DNA of 64,000 nucleotides from Isoetes taiwanensis (GCA_021234155.1 JAJEKV010000005.1:3040215-3104214); one strand, 5' to 3'. Counted from the stretch's first letter, positions 10,946 to 24,270 are shown. Made by a program: numbers and translations. Notes: generated from the letters alone by a model not told the origin.

Positions 10946-12970
10946 CGGGCGTAAATACAATTTTATTGTAGAATTATCTGAATAAGATGTAGGATTTAGT
11001 AACATATGTAGAGTAGTCAATTACATAGAATTGTCCAGGGCAGCTGTTCATTCTATATGCATATGTATGTGCATGGTTGATATATTATTGTGTTGGATAT
11101 GTGGCATATGTACATGGTTGATAGGTGTTTATGTATGTTGTTGTTGTATTGAATATGTGAGGATGGCATTCCCTTATTTGTAAAGTCTCGTGCATACATG
11201 GGCCTATGGTTACTCCTAAATAAAGTACGGTGATGAAATGGCATCGTTTGCGATTCATGAAGTGTTGAATTGTTGCCATATTCTATTATTCAAGGACTTG
11301 GAGATGAAACATGTGTCCTTTCCAATTCTTGAAGTGTTGCCAGACAATTACAACTATTGAAGGTATTAAAAATTCAATGATGAAATAGGAATTTGTGTGA
11401 TATATTCAAGGGTTCTTGTGTGATTGCCATCCTTTATACAATCATATGATTGATTGATTTATAGATAAACTGAGATATTTATGCTGAGAACACTCTAAAC
11501 TATTACAATGTTGTACATACTGGGTAGCAGTGTTCCTACTTGTATATGCCCTCAAACCCTTGTAATAAGAAAATGAAATGACCTTACTTAACGTGATTTT
11601 TTACATCTATTAGAAAATGGCAGTTAGAAGCATAACTTTGACTAATAACAGAGATTGTCATTGCCAAACCTAAGTAGATTTCTATTGTAGGCAAGCATGA
11701 AGTAGCATAGGTAGACTACGCTACTAAATTGAAATAGGGGCAAGAAACAAACATGAGAATTGAAGAAAATTATTAACTTATAGGCACGACATTAGAATTA
11801 AAATGCAATGCAACTCAAGATTGTAGGATCGAATCCGCTCAAGTTCCCTCTTGGGATAAGTTTGTAACAATATTTTTTGTATTATATATAAAAGCTTAAA
11901 ACTTTGTCTGCAATGATGGCTTTTTAAATAGTAGATAAAATACAACTACTACATGGGAAAGTGCTAACAGAACCTAGCCATCTATCACCAAGTACATTCA
12001 AATGACAGATTTAAAGAAACTTTCTTAAAAGTAAATATGAAATCCTTGTCCTAGACAGAAGGAAGGAAAAGAGCACAATGAAAACACTATAAATGAGATG
12101 CATGTTTCCTAGAAAATTGCACTATGTTTTCAAAACACAGATTACATATAGAACTGCTCACACATCTTTAAGGATATGCCAAAATGACATAATTCAGGTC
12201 CATTTACTACAATTCTATTAATTAAGAGGTATAGCAGCATTGAAGCAACCATTGTCATTAATGTACATGGTAGAAAAAGAGGGTGAAATGCTTGTCGAAC
12301 AAAGATCCAATAAGGCCAAACTTGTGATCCATGGAAGGCTTTCCACCATGCTCTCCAGGAAAGGCCTTCTATCACGTTGTCAAGTATAAGCTAGAAGCAA
12401 AAAGAAGCAGCTATTATACTGTTCAACATCAAAAATAGCTTTTTGAGACTGAAATGCTAGCAAAATATTTTAAGGAAAACCGAAATCTTAATAGCAATGA
12501 GGATAGACAACATACCCTGCCTACCAATTGAGACATGTTTGCAAGGAAGTTATAGCCCCTATCTCTGTTAGCTTTTTTCTTACCGTCATGTACCTCTATT
12601 TCTCATTGCGCCCTTGTAATCCTGTCAGTTGATCAGCAAGAAAATCCATTTCATGCAAATTTGACCCGTACCTGCATTAAAAATGCAGACAGAAAGTTTT
12701 GTCATACATTTGTTGGAGCGGTAATGATCAAATAATCCATGAAAAAAATTATGCAGTACGTGTGGATATGATAGCATATGTGATCCCAATAGATATTTAC
12801 TACATCTTCATGATGCACTTCAAAGATTGAATAAATGAAACAACTATTAGCAAGCACTAATGTCAGTGGCAGATATAGACTTCTAATAGATTGATGTAAA
12901 GTCTTCCTTCCTATTGGGAGCAGCAATATTTAAACACGTCTTCAAAACTAACCCCAAGAACATTGTAGTA

Positions 12971-13075
12971 AATTACCTTCAGAACATTTGGAAGGCTTTG
13001 TCTACCACTGGCTTACTACTTTGATTATTGTTTACCACTGGCAGTAGACAAAGCCATCCAAATTACCTTCAGAAC
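12971..13075. repeat. Hairpin flanked by a 15-bp direct repeat
   Basis: AATTACCTTCAGAAC occurs at 12971-12985 and 13061-13075. Between them GGCTTTGTCTAC (12994-13005) is inverted as GTAGACAAAGCC (13044-13055), with CCACTGG copies inside the loop. Confidence 0.8.
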
Positions 13076-13191
13076 TAATCTGATTGGTTGTGCTTGGGAT
13101 TTCCATCCAATTTTCAGTTTGCATGTATACTTCTAAAATGGATATAACAACTCTTCATGCTGATGTTGTCAGTAATTGTGTTTCAATGGAG

Positions 13192-13404
13192 ATGTCTCCA
13201 TTCCCTTGCAAGAAATAAGCTGGCTCATTACACAGCAAGTGTCTTGATTCATGGCCTTGCATAGATGTCTGCTAACACATGTCTAGAACATATGTCTCCA
13301 TTCCCTTGCAAGAAATAAGTTGGCTCATTACATATCTTATTGCCGTAAGTGTCTTGATTCATGGCCTTGCATAGATGTCTGCTAACACATGTCCAGAACA
13401 TATG
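13192..13404. repeat. Two-copy tandem duplication, ~100-bp unit
   Basis: Both units run from ATGTCTCCATTCCCTTGC to ACATGTC-AGAACAT. The second has a ~12-bp insertion (CATATCTTATTG region). They are otherwise nearly identical, indicating a recent duplication. Confidence 0.85.
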
Positions 13405-14084
13405 AGGCAGACTTGACTTTTACAATACCACTTATTAAGGGCAGTCTGTTCTTGGGCATGAGGTCTTTAAAAGTCAGTTGAACGTTGATTAATATGCAGA
13501 AGACGCTTAACTGTAGCAGTGCTAGCTATGATCCAAAAAGCTAGCAACTCCTAACAATTTAACAACGTTAATTTTCAGGAAACAACTGTCAGCGATATCA
13601 AGCGGTAAGGAGTTTGTTCAAGGTAAGCAGTTTGTTCAAGAGCAGCAGCTCTACAACATAGAGGGGATAAGAATGAGCAATAGAAATGATAAAAAAAAAT
13701 TAGTGACCACATAAATACTGTGATTGTGTAATATAGTTAGCTTGGAACAACTTATCAGTAGTATGCTTTAAAATAGAGTGCATGTCTCTGCATATGATAT
13801 TCCAACAGAAACTACATGCAATATAATATTACCTGTACAAAAGCTAGGTGTTTGCTAGTGCTACCTGAATGTTGCTGCAAGAAAAGAACAGATTTGTCAA
13901 ACTTGGCATCTACATCCAGAGCTTTTACTTTTAAGAAATTGTAAAAACTATATAATACACAAAATTCCAATAGTCTGATCTAAAACCATCAACAAATATC
14001 ACCAGCAACATGTAGCCTTTCCTTAAAGCCATAATAAGTAAACTAAGCACTAACCTGTCCTGAGCAAAGCCTTGAGAACCAGCC

Positions 14085-14760
14085 TTAAGGATGCCAGGAA
14101 CGTTTTTCAGAAGATGGCGATCTGGGATGCATTTACTTGGAGTCTCATAATTGCACTATATGCTCAACACGGACAACTGAGTGATGCCCATTATCTACTT
14201 CAAAGAATGCCTTAGCAGATTGTGGTTGTTTAGAATGCCATGATTACTGATTATGTCCGTCCTGGACAGCTTGATAGTGTGGTTCAGGTATTTCAAGTGA
14301 TGCCTCATAGAAATATTATTTCGTGGAATGTTCTTATTGTGGATTACTTCCAGCAGGGTCTATTTAGAGAGGCAACCAAACTGTTTTCACAGATCCCAGA
14401 GAGAGATGTGGTCACCTGAGCATAATCAATTTCAAGTTATGCATAACATGGGCATCTCCTTGAGGCCCTCTATTTGCTTAATCAAATGCCAAGATGCAAC
14501 TGGTCTCTTGGACAATGATGGTTTCGGCTTATGCACGACAGGGACATCGCGGGATGGATCTCAGGTCCTTTTCAACAAATGCCTCAGCAGGATGCTTTGT
14601 TTTCAGCTTCTACTCAGCAAGAAAATAGTATATAGACATTGCTATTGTTTTTGCAAATGCAATCAGAAGGTCCTACTTCAAACGAAATTACATTTCTTGG
14701 CATGCTTAATGCATGTACCAACGGTTCATCCCTAGTCTGTGGTGTGGCCATTGTTGAAAA
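14085..14760 (+). pseudogene. Pentatricopeptide-repeat (PPR) gene remnant
   Basis: PPR proteins bind organelle RNA through 35-residue helical repeats. Across three frames this stretch encodes successive PPR-like repeats: ARNVFQKMAIWDAFTWSLII, ALYAQHGQLSDAHYLLQRMP, PHRNIISWNVLIVDYFQQGL, FREATKLFSQIPERDVVT, HGHLLEALYLLNQMP and finally TSNEITFLGMLNACTNGSSL. The repeats are of the PLS kind typical of land-plant RNA-editing factors. At least five in-frame stops and two frameshifts interrupt it, no start or C-terminal E/DYW domain is visible, and no intron is needed to join the pieces. It is a dead fragment, perhaps a retrocopy. Confidence 0.85.
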
Positions 14761-16123
14761 TATGTCAAATGGCAATGGGCACAACATTTTTCAAATGGCA
14801 ATCTCTGAAATGATACTATTTCAGCTTATTAGAAACCCTATTATCATTCCATATAGAATACCCCTTTATTAGCATCGTAAACACTTAGTAAATGCCATAT
14901 TATAGCCATAAGAAACCTGCTGGATCATTCTCTACTGGGTAGCACCAATTTTTAAAGGCTGATGTCAAGAGTTATATTCTTCCTGAAGGTGTTCAATCCA
15001 ATAGCTATTTGCTTGATATGATAAATAATTGCTAAGATTCATTGGAAAAATACAGGGTTAATATTAGAATATATCTTAATCAAGCCCCTGTTTATGAATA
15101 TATGCAGAATAAGAAATGGATCTCTGAGGGAATAAGCATTAACGATCTGCATGGTGCCTCGGTTTAAACAGAAAACACTTGATATGAAATCAAAGAACTG
15201 GATAGTAACTGGGCTAATTTTAGGGAGACCTTGATCTTGTAGCAGTAGTCGGCCATGCTAAGTTTCACTAAGAGATGTTTCCTCCGATTCAGGCCTAATC
15301 CTATTTAAAATCAAACCCTCACCTCTGGATCTCTGGAAGTGATTCTCCTTAAGCTCCACAAACTGAATACATGGTATTCCCCAAGGATGCAAAATATCCA
15401 TTTCCGCAGCTTGCTAGACTCTCTGAAAGTAAAAACGTTTCACAAAATAAAACCATAAATTGAAGATTAGAAGGTAAGATGGGAGAAAAGGCGAACCAAT
15501 CTTCAGAAATCATAGCATGCATCTTGGCACCGGAATTGCAGATTGAAAGCAGATCGACTATTAACATCTATCAAAATCCGGAATGTAATGATCAGATCAC
15601 CATCTGTACACCTATGCTCAAACAAAGGCAAGCCATGGTTCAAAAGATCCTATATCTCAACTAAAAAGAGGCCTTACCTAGCTTAGCCACAGCTTCAGAA
15701 GACCCATATCTACAACCGGAGCATAAAACCGGAGCATAAGAGATGTGCAATTTTAGAAGGGTCGTCAAAGATGACATGACGATGCATGCAGGTTCCTCTA
15801 TTTGGCATGCCCTCATAGTGGAAATCCAAGAAGAAAAAATCATAGGGCCAACATCTACGATTTTCAGAAATCCATAAGTTTTTCCGGCGATCAGAATCCC
15901 CAAAATCATAGGAAATTAGTTAAAAATAAATTCCAAAAATGTTTTCAGCCAGACCTGAAAATCCCAAATTAAAAAGATTGATTGATAGCGTCCGTGTATG
16001 AGTGAGTGAGTGAGTATTTCACACCCCATCGACGGATAAGGAGGCGCCACGTGGCTTGATCTCGGTCGTCCGTGGGCCTTGGCCTCTCAAAAGCTCCCAA
16101 GTTTGGTGGACAAAATTTTTTTG
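14761..16123. other. Sequence without a recognised gene
   Basis: Several short open frames exist on both strands (for example 15349-15567 and 15661-15909, minus) but none shows a domain or a consistent frame. The end of the stretch (16010-16100) contains CCACGTGGCTTGATCTCGG, similar in wording to the repeats inside the fold-back region at 22.7-25.4 kb. Confidence 0.5.
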
Positions 16124-16190
16124 GTTTACCACAGACTTGAACCCTGGACATTGCCCACCAAAGACCCCACCCTTACCACTAGACCAACCA
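16124..16190 (-). promoter_or_regulatory. tRNA-like A and B boxes (SINE-like remnant)
   Basis: The minus strand has TGGTCTAGTGG (16186-16176, A-box consensus) and GGGTTCAAGTC (16144-16134, B-box like) about 30 bases apart, the spacing of an internal RNA polymerase III promoter. It is not a tRNA gene: no acceptor stem or anticodon arm forms. The same pair occurs in the fold-back elements at 22.65, 23.39, 24.67 and 25.42 kb. Confidence 0.65.
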
Positions 16191-16285
16191 ATCTTTTCTT
16201 AATAAAATAAGAAGTCCATGCTTAGTTAAGGCTAGGGCAATGGAAATTCCTTTGGTTAATTAAAAGCCTTGATGTTAAAAGTTCC

Positions 16286-17737
<1,452 letters not shown>

Positions 17738-19338
17738 TGTGACGCCCAGGAATATACGCTATGAATAATGATATTCCTCGACTATCACCATACAAGTCTA
17801 CATATATAGCCTTGTATACCATAGATTGTGGCACTAGGGGCATGACTAAGTTATTCATATAACTTAGCCAACCTTAGGTTAAGACCTTTTTCCACGGGCC
17901 TTAACCCTATTGGGCACCCGCCACACCTGCCTTACCCTATTGGAGCCACGTGGCATAACATGTGAACCCTAACCTATAAAGGCCTAAACCCTAACCCTAG
18001 GCCTCTTTTCTTCGCTCCAACAAATTGGGAACCTTCTTGGCCGAAACCCGCTTCGAGAACCGTCCTGCTATGGCACAAAGATAGCATGGCAGCCCCCCAA
18101 AGCGTGAGCGCATCAGCAGGAGGGAGCTACCAACACTTCAAGATCATGGAGATGCCCGGCTTTGGAGGGAGTAGCAGAGCAGGTATGTAGGGTAGTAGTC
18201 ATAGTAGTTCATCCGAATTAGCATTCCGTGATGAGTTAGTATCTTGTATCTAGGTAGAGCCATCCTAGAACCCTCATGCATCATCTTGAACCCCCTAATC
18301 AAGGAACCCTAACCGTAGTTAGATTTGTATGATTAGGCTAAGATGTTCTTATGATTATTCTCATGATGTGATGATTATATGATGATGGTTGATCATGTTT
18401 GGGGGTAGAGACCTAGAGCCATATGTAGTATGCTCCTAGATTAGATCCCTTAGTTCCTATTAGTTGCGGCCTCGTGCATAGGAACCCACCGCTATGGAGG
18501 CTATGATGTGACTCAAAGACTACACAACGGGGCTAGAGGCAATGCGGAGGGAGGATCCCCGCCGAGTGGGGGGCTGAGGGATCCCATAGTGGGCTAGGGC
18601 TTATGGTCGGGTCACTTCGCAGGGGCCGAAAGCATGGGTCCGACACTCCCCAAAGGCGATGGTGACGCCTCGCCTCTCAAGAGCTGCAAGTGTCGCTTGG
18701 CTCTTGTTTTGGGGTTCACCGGGTATGAATCGTGTGTCGCCACGATTCTCTAGCCAGAGTGGAACCTCTAGACCCCGAAGGGGGAGATGCAACCCTTCCC
18801 CGCCTCGTGGACCGAGGAGATGCAACCCGAGTAGTCCCGATGGGTGATGCCATGGGATTGCATGATCCTGGAAGGCTAGAGTCATGCCGTAGCCCCGATT
18901 GAGCCCATCTCAAGCAAAGTATGCAATGGAGGGGCGGATGGAGTGGTCAACCCTAGCCATTATCTTATGCCAGCCCTCGCCATTGTTATGACTCTGTCTC
19001 TGCTTCTATCTTGAGGCCCAGCTACCATCCTCCTTATGAGGGTAGGAGCTCTTATGTTTTATGGTTTATGATTATCTTCTTTGCTCTTATGGATATGCTT
19101 ACGGACTACCCTTCGAGGTAGTATGTTGTATTGCTATTGCTAGTTCCGACGTTGTTTATGCTTCCGCTGTGATAGGAGCCCATAGGGAAGAGGGCATTAA
19201 GACACCTGTCAGAACCCCCGCCCGCACTAGGATTCTCTCGAGAGTATGCGGTTAGACGGAGGGCCCATCGCGCTTGATGGACCGGATGGGTCCACCGGGT
19301 ACGCTGCGGCGCTGGAGATATTTAGCAGGAGCGCCACA
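17738..19338 (+). repeat. 5' LTR of the truncated gypsy element (~1.6 kb)
   Basis: It begins TGTGACGCCCAGG at the edge of the GA tract and ends in CA one base before TGGTATCGAGC. A TATA-like CCTATAAAGG lies at about 17970, followed by CCTAAACCCTAACCC, a plausible promoter and start region. Confidence 0.82.
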
Positions 19339-19339
19339 A

Positions 19340-19350
19340 TGGTATCGAGC
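19340..19350 (+). other. Primer binding site (initiator tRNA-Met type)
   Basis: TGGTATCGAGC follows the LTR end after one base. The expected site is TGGTATCAGAGC; the missing A (CAG read as CG) is the same change seen throughout this window. Confidence 0.85.
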
Positions 19351-20833
19351 AATGTTTTTGGTTGACCAAGAGCTAAGCACCGACCATATCCCCCAATAGG
19401 TAGACTAACCTGCCTAGCTAATGAATGGAATGAGAATTCCAGCTTGAACCGCCAAATGTGGGAGAAATTTTTTCCCATTAGTAGGGTCGTAATTAGATTA
19501 AGTATAGTCTAAGTGGTAGAAATAAGATAGTCAAAGGAACCCTCTAGTAAATTTGAGCTCAAGTTGTTCATGAACCGCACCTTTCAAGCGAAAAAAATTG
19601 AGCGAGAAACCGCTCAAAAGAAAGCTTGAAAGAAAATGGCGTGAAATGACTACTTGGCCCAAAAAGGAATTAGGAAATTTTGAGAAATAGTTAAGTGATT
19701 AGGGAAAGTACCTTAATTAATAATAACTTATAGTTATAATAAAATTACTCTTAAGAAAAAGTAGCTAATAAACCTATGGAAGCACCTCCAAAAAGGTAGC
19801 TTGAACCTCCCTTTTACCCTTGTAAGGCGAATTAGAAGCTAATCTCCGAAGCTGCCATAAGAGTGTCCACCAAACAAACGGTAATGCGAGATCGATCCAA
19901 AGGAGCCGCTGGAAGATAGAGGCAAGATCGCCGAAGAGGCCACCATCGTGAATCTAAGTTGTTAGGAGGACCAAACAAGTAGCTAGGAAGGTTGGAGGCT
20001 CCGGCTTACACCTAACGTTGAAGCACTCACGGTGGGCCGACAAGCAAATTCGTGAGGCTCTGCGACCTAGGCCGGGCAGCCGAACTTGGCCACTCAAGCT
20101 CTTGATCTAATCGTTCCACTCCGGAGAGAGCAACCTACCAATCAGCGAGCAACCCCAACAACAGGGGAGAGGAAGCGGGGGAAGAGCAAGTAGCGAGCAA
20201 CCTCGCAACAGAGCAACCCCAGCCCGTGAAGAGCGGTGTAAGGAACAAGTAGCAAGAGCAACCTTGATAGCAGTGAGCAACCCCAACACCAAGAAGAGTA
20301 CCCGAGCAACAAGCAACAGAGCAAACCCCACCATAGGAACAAAGAGCAAGGGGAGCGAAAACCAATGCGGAAGAGAAGGAAAGCAAAGAGGCAAAGGGAG
20401 AAGCGAACAAAGAGGCGAAGCTAGGGCGAGGGAAGAGCATGGTTATCGAGAGAACCACAATAACCGAAGGAGGATGAGCACGCCGAGGAAGGACCACACC
20501 AACAAGAGGAGGGAGCAAGAGGCTAAAGAAGAGAGGAGGAGGAGGCCAAGAACAACGAGGCCTATGCCTAAAACCATATCCAATGCAAATTCAAGGAGGG
20601 CAACATCACCGAAGCTACTTAAAGCTCAAGCAAGATATGGGGTACGAAGAAGAAGGCAAGATGCAAGAATTATCTCCGCCAATGGATCCACCAGTGGATA
20701 GGTTCTCATGCATTATGAAATTATTTTTTTAGGGCGTATAAAGTACAAAAATACGTGTTTTTGGGAAAATCACGTATTTTAAGATTTAATACCTCACGTG
20801 GAAAAAAAATTTGGCGTAAAAGCGAACCTGTTC

Positions 20834-21176
20834 GTTTAAACACGCGAAACTTTTTTCAGCGTAGCCGAAACCTTAGTTTTAAACTGCTGTGAAATAAATT
20901 TTTTTTTAAAATTTCGCTAAGCGAAACCTTCCGCTTACAATCGAAAGCCAGGTTCGCCCGTTTAAACCTTCAGCCACGGAAACCAAAAAAAAAATTAATT
21001 TTCGTAAAAGCGGAAATTCTGTAACGGTTTAAGCGTAAAAATCAGAAGGTTTAAACTAAAAAAAAAAACGATTTTTCAGCGTCAAACCCTCAACAGGAAG
21101 GTTTAAACACGCGGAAAAAAAAAAAAAAAAAAAAATTGTTTCGGCGTAAAAGTTTAAACCGTCTGAAGGTTTAAAC
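20834..21176. repeat. Cluster of six GTTTAAAC palindromes among A-runs
   Basis: Exact GTTTAAAC occurs at 20834, 20960, 21049, 21101, 21152 and 21169, usually in the wider form AGGTTTAAAC or GTTTAAACC, separated by poly-A runs and words such as GGCGTAAAA and CGCGAAAC. An 8-bp palindrome is expected far less often by chance. The unit length is irregular, so this is a decayed satellite. Confidence 0.8.
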
Positions 21177-21299
21177 TTACGTAAATTTTTCGGCGCCGAA
21201 ATTTTTGGACGATTTTTGACGTATTAAACGTCAAATTTGTGCGTATCAAGCGAAAAATAATGTGTTACGGTATAAAACGTATCTGATGATTGAACCTAT

Positions 21300-21656
21300 C
21301 CCTGGATCTGACAAGGTAGCCGACCAGGGTCGAAAAGCTAGCCTCCACCACCTTGACTCGATTCCCCGAAGAAGGTCCGCCATGGGCCAAATCCCGGCCA
21401 GACAAGAGCCGCCGGCATATTCGACATTGCCAACAAATACGGTCGATGATCCGAAACTCTCTTTTCGAGTGCCTACATCAAAGGTCTATTGAGGATTTCA
21501 AGATGGGCTACGACTACTGAACCACATCAACGATGGCGGGATCTCGCCAGGAAGCGGCCAAAGCCAAGGAGGCCAAGATCTGCACCATTCATGCCAAGAG
21601 GATGACCATTATGCTCAAGAGCATGAACCTAGCGTGGAGGATTAGAAAAGATGAAA
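21300..21656 (+). pseudogene. Histone H3-like remnant
   Basis: Histone H3 is a core nucleosome protein. The last ~110 bases (frame from about 21547) encode QEAA, then ICTIHAKRMTIMLKSMNLAW and RIR, matching the H3 C-terminal end with its alpha-3 region (H3 has [20 protein letters not shown]). About five residues are missing between QEAA and this block. Upstream pieces in other frames resemble RKLPF (RKLSFR near 21450), DFK (EDFKMG near 21494) and the KK-P-RPG turn (PKKVRHGPNP near 21370), so most of an H3 sequence may be present in scrambled frames. It is too broken to be functional. The C-terminal match is strong; the upstream matches are tentative. Confidence 0.72.
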
Positions 21657-22259
21657 TTTAGGAATCTTTGAATAAAATTCTGAACTTGTATGTATATATA
21701 CAAGAAATTTAATGCGTCCTACGGCACATTGTTCCAGTTTTAGCATGTTCTTACGGTGCAAGGCCCTGTCGTGCTCTAGGCAACCAACGATTCTACTGAG
21801 ATTCTCTTGTGATTCCTCTATATTCTTCAACATTCTATGTATTATATTTAGCATTCATGAAGATTCCCCTAGATTCTCTTAGAATTTTCTATTTTGATTG
21901 AGGTGCTTACCTATGAGCATTTAGAACCTTCCACCAAAATAATCTATTTTGGATCTGTGCAACATTTCTAAAACACTTTCTATTTTTTTAGACCTATCCA
22001 CGAGCATCTAGAACATTTTTTTTTTCAATATTTATATTGTACACCTTTATTATGAAACATTTTAGAACATTCTATTGTGGCTCTTTGCAAAATCTTAAAA
22101 AAACTTTAAGATTTCATCAAGATTTTCTTAGATTCCCTTAGATATTATGAAGATTCCCTTAGATTCAACTAGATTTTAAGAGATTCCCTTAGACTTGTAA
22201 ATAACTTCCTAGATTCTCTTACAATTTATGAGATTTTCTTAGAGTCCCTTTAATTCTCC

Positions 22260-22600
22260 TGGATTCCCTTACATCCTAGAAATTTCTAGAACATTCTGAA
22301 ACTTTCTGGAACATTCTGAAACTTTCAAAATATCCTAGAACTTTCTGGAAGTATTTCCCTATTCCCTTACATTCCCGAAGATTCCTCTACATTCTAGAAC
22401 TTATTAGAACAATTTGGGACTTTCTGGAAGGATTCTCTTAGATTCCCCCTCGATTCTCTTATATTCCAAAACATTCTAGAATATTCTGGAACTTTCTAGA
22501 ACATTCTAGAAGATTTTAGAAGTTTCTAGAGCCTCCAGAACATCCTAGAACTTTCTTGAACTATCTAGAATGTTATATTCTATTTTATCTCAATTAGAAT
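22260..22600. repeat. TTCTAGAA-type array, left arm
   Basis: The stretch is built from TTCTAGAAC, TTCTGGAAC and TTCTGAAAC words in close succession, largely palindromic, repeating every 10-20 bp. It is mirrored in the right arm at 25550-25870. Confidence 0.85.
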
Positions 22601-22650
22601 ATTACCCTTAAGTATATTTGAAATATAAATTATTCATGGAATTAATACTT

Positions 22651-22704
22651 GGTCTAGTGGTTAGAGTGGGGGGTTTGGGGGGTTGAGGGCCAGGGTTCGA
22701 ATCC
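22651..22704 (+). promoter_or_regulatory. tRNA-like A and B boxes, fold-back copy 1
   Basis: TGGTCTAGTGG (22651-22661) fits the A box and GGTTCGAATCC (22694-22704) is an exact B box. The spacing suits an RNA polymerase III internal promoter. No tRNA cloverleaf can be drawn. Confidence 0.75.
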
Positions 22705-22759
22705 CCCCAATAACATAAAAAATTTTAAAAGCCTTTCCTTAAGGGATGAGCATTCAACA

Positions 22760-24115
22760 TGAGCCTTAGGATCTTAGACTCGATCAACGATCAAGATCTC
22801 ACCATATAAAAGCAATATGAGCCGTAGGATCTATTACATATAATTCCCAAAGCCATGTGGATCGTAGGATATGTGTCAAGCCACCTGAGCCGTAGGATCT
22901 CGTATCGACGATCAGGATCAAGATCAACTTGGACCATTAGATCGATTACATATAATTCCTAAAGCCATGTGCACCGTAGGATGTGTCCCAAACCAAAGTG
23001 AGCCGTAGCAGGATAAAATCAACCTGGACCGTAGGATCGCTTACATATAATCTTATACAAACTCCCAAGCCATCTGGGCCGTAGGATACGTCCCAAAACC
23101 ACGTGAGCCGTAGGATCTCGGATCAACGGTCGGATTGAGTGGGACAAACATAAGAACATATATATGTTAGATCAACCTGGACCATAGGATCGCTTACATA
23201 TAATCTTATACAAACTCCCAAGCCATCTGGGCCGTAGGATACGTCCCAAAACCACGTGAGCCGTAGGATCTCGGATCAACGGTCGGATTGAGTGGGACAA
23301 ACATAAGAACATATATAATAAAATATATATATGTTAGATACCCTTAAGTATATTTGAAATATAAATTATTCATGGAATTAATACTTGGTCTAGTGGTTAG
23401 AGTGGGGAATTGAGGACCAGGGTTCGAATTCCCCAATAACATAAAACATTTTAAAAGCCTTTCCTTAAGGGATGAGCATTCAACATGAGCCTTAGGATCT
23501 TAGACTCGATCAACGATCAAGATCTCACTATATAAAAGCAATATGAGCCGTAGGATCTATTACATATAATTCCCAAAGCCATGTGGATCGTAGGATATGT
23601 GTCAAGCCACCTGAGCCGTAGGATCTCGGATCGACGATCAGGATCAAGATCAACTTGGACCGTTAGATCGATTACATATAATTCCTAAAGCCATGTGCAC
23701 CGTAGGATGTGTCCCAAACCAAAGTGAGCCGTAGGATCTCGGACCGACGATCAGGATAAAATCAACCTGGACCGTAGGATCGCTTACATATAATCTTATA
23801 CAAACTCCCAAGCCATCTGGGCCGTAGGATACGTCCCAAAACCACGTGAGCCGTAGGATCTCGGATCAACGGTCGGATTGAGTATAAGAACATATATATG
23901 TTAATTCCTAAAGCCATGTGCACCGTAGGATGTGTCCCAAACCAAAGTGAGCCGTAGGATCTCCGAATCAATCGACGCATCGTGGATAAAATCAACCTGG
24001 GCCGTAGGATCGCACATATAATCTTATACAAACTCCCCAAGCCATCTCACGTGGGATACGTCCCAAAACCACATGAGCCGTAGGATCTCGGATCAACGGT
24101 CGGATTGAGTGGGAC
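22760..24115 (+). repeat. GCCGTAGGATC repeat array, left arm
   Basis: GCCGTAGGATC and variants (GACCGTAGGAT, CACCGTAGGAT) recur more than fifteen times. Alternating words are TCTCGGATCAACGGTCGGAT, ATTACATATAATTCC and CCAAAGCCATGTG, giving an irregular unit of roughly 60-120 bp. A ~735-bp block (from about 22605) is itself duplicated from about 23335. Confidence 0.85.
23386..23431 (+). promoter_or_regulatory. tRNA-like A and B boxes, fold-back copy 2
   Basis: TGGTCTAGTGG is at 23386 and GGTTCGAATTC at 23421, one base off the B-box consensus. It is a direct duplicate of the 22651 copy. Confidence 0.72.
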
Positions 24116-24203
24116 AAACATAAGAACATATATATGTTAGATAGATAATATATATGTTCCTAGAATTAATGGTTGTATGTATATATATGGAGTCAAAGTC
24201 AAC

Positions 24204-24270
24204 TCGGGTTGGATCGCGCGAAAGGCCTCTGCGTCGCGAACGCAGGCCTCATTTGCGCGATGCAACCCGG
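24204..24270. repeat. Strong GC-rich hairpin at the centre of the fold-back cluster
   Basis: The 5' arm CGGGTTG-G-ATCGCGC-G-AAA-GGCCT-C-TGCG pairs with the 3' arm, whose complement reads CGGGTTG-C-ATCGCGC-AAATGA-GGCCT-GCG. That gives about 26 paired bases with three small mismatches or bulges around a TCGCGAA loop. The GC content is far above the surroundings. Confidence 0.88.

Larger units (their letters stand above)
10946..14084. other. AT-rich sequence, possibly Helitron body; no gene
   Basis: No Rep/helicase or other protein motif was found on either strand. A non-autonomous Helitron carries no coding sequence, so this stretch may be its body, but its other end was not found. It contains the hairpin at 12971-13075 and the tandem duplication at 13192-13404. 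Confidence 0.5.
17738..21290 (+). mobile_element. Truncated Ty3/gypsy element (5' LTR plus leader)
   Basis: A 5' LTR (17738-19338), a primer site and about 2 kb of internal sequence belong to the same lineage as the complete element at 49950-63080: both LTRs start TGTGACG, both share GGGGCGGATGGAGTGG followed by CAACCC, and the sequence after the primer site is similar (CAATGTT, GACCAAGAGC). There is no protease, RT or integrase and no 3' LTR in the window. The internal part contains a Lys/Arg/Glu-rich open frame (20264-20701) of unclear meaning. The element appears cut off before the H3-like remnant at 21.3 kb. Confidence 0.8.

Noticed and set aside
22651-22710. tRNA gene
   Set aside because: A and B boxes fit but no acceptor, D, anticodon or T arm can be paired, and the copies lie inside repeats.
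22596-24115. CRISPR-like array of GCCGTAGGATC repeats
   Set aside because: Repeats are short, degenerate and irregularly spaced, spacers are also repeated, no cas genes exist and the DNA is plant nuclear in character.
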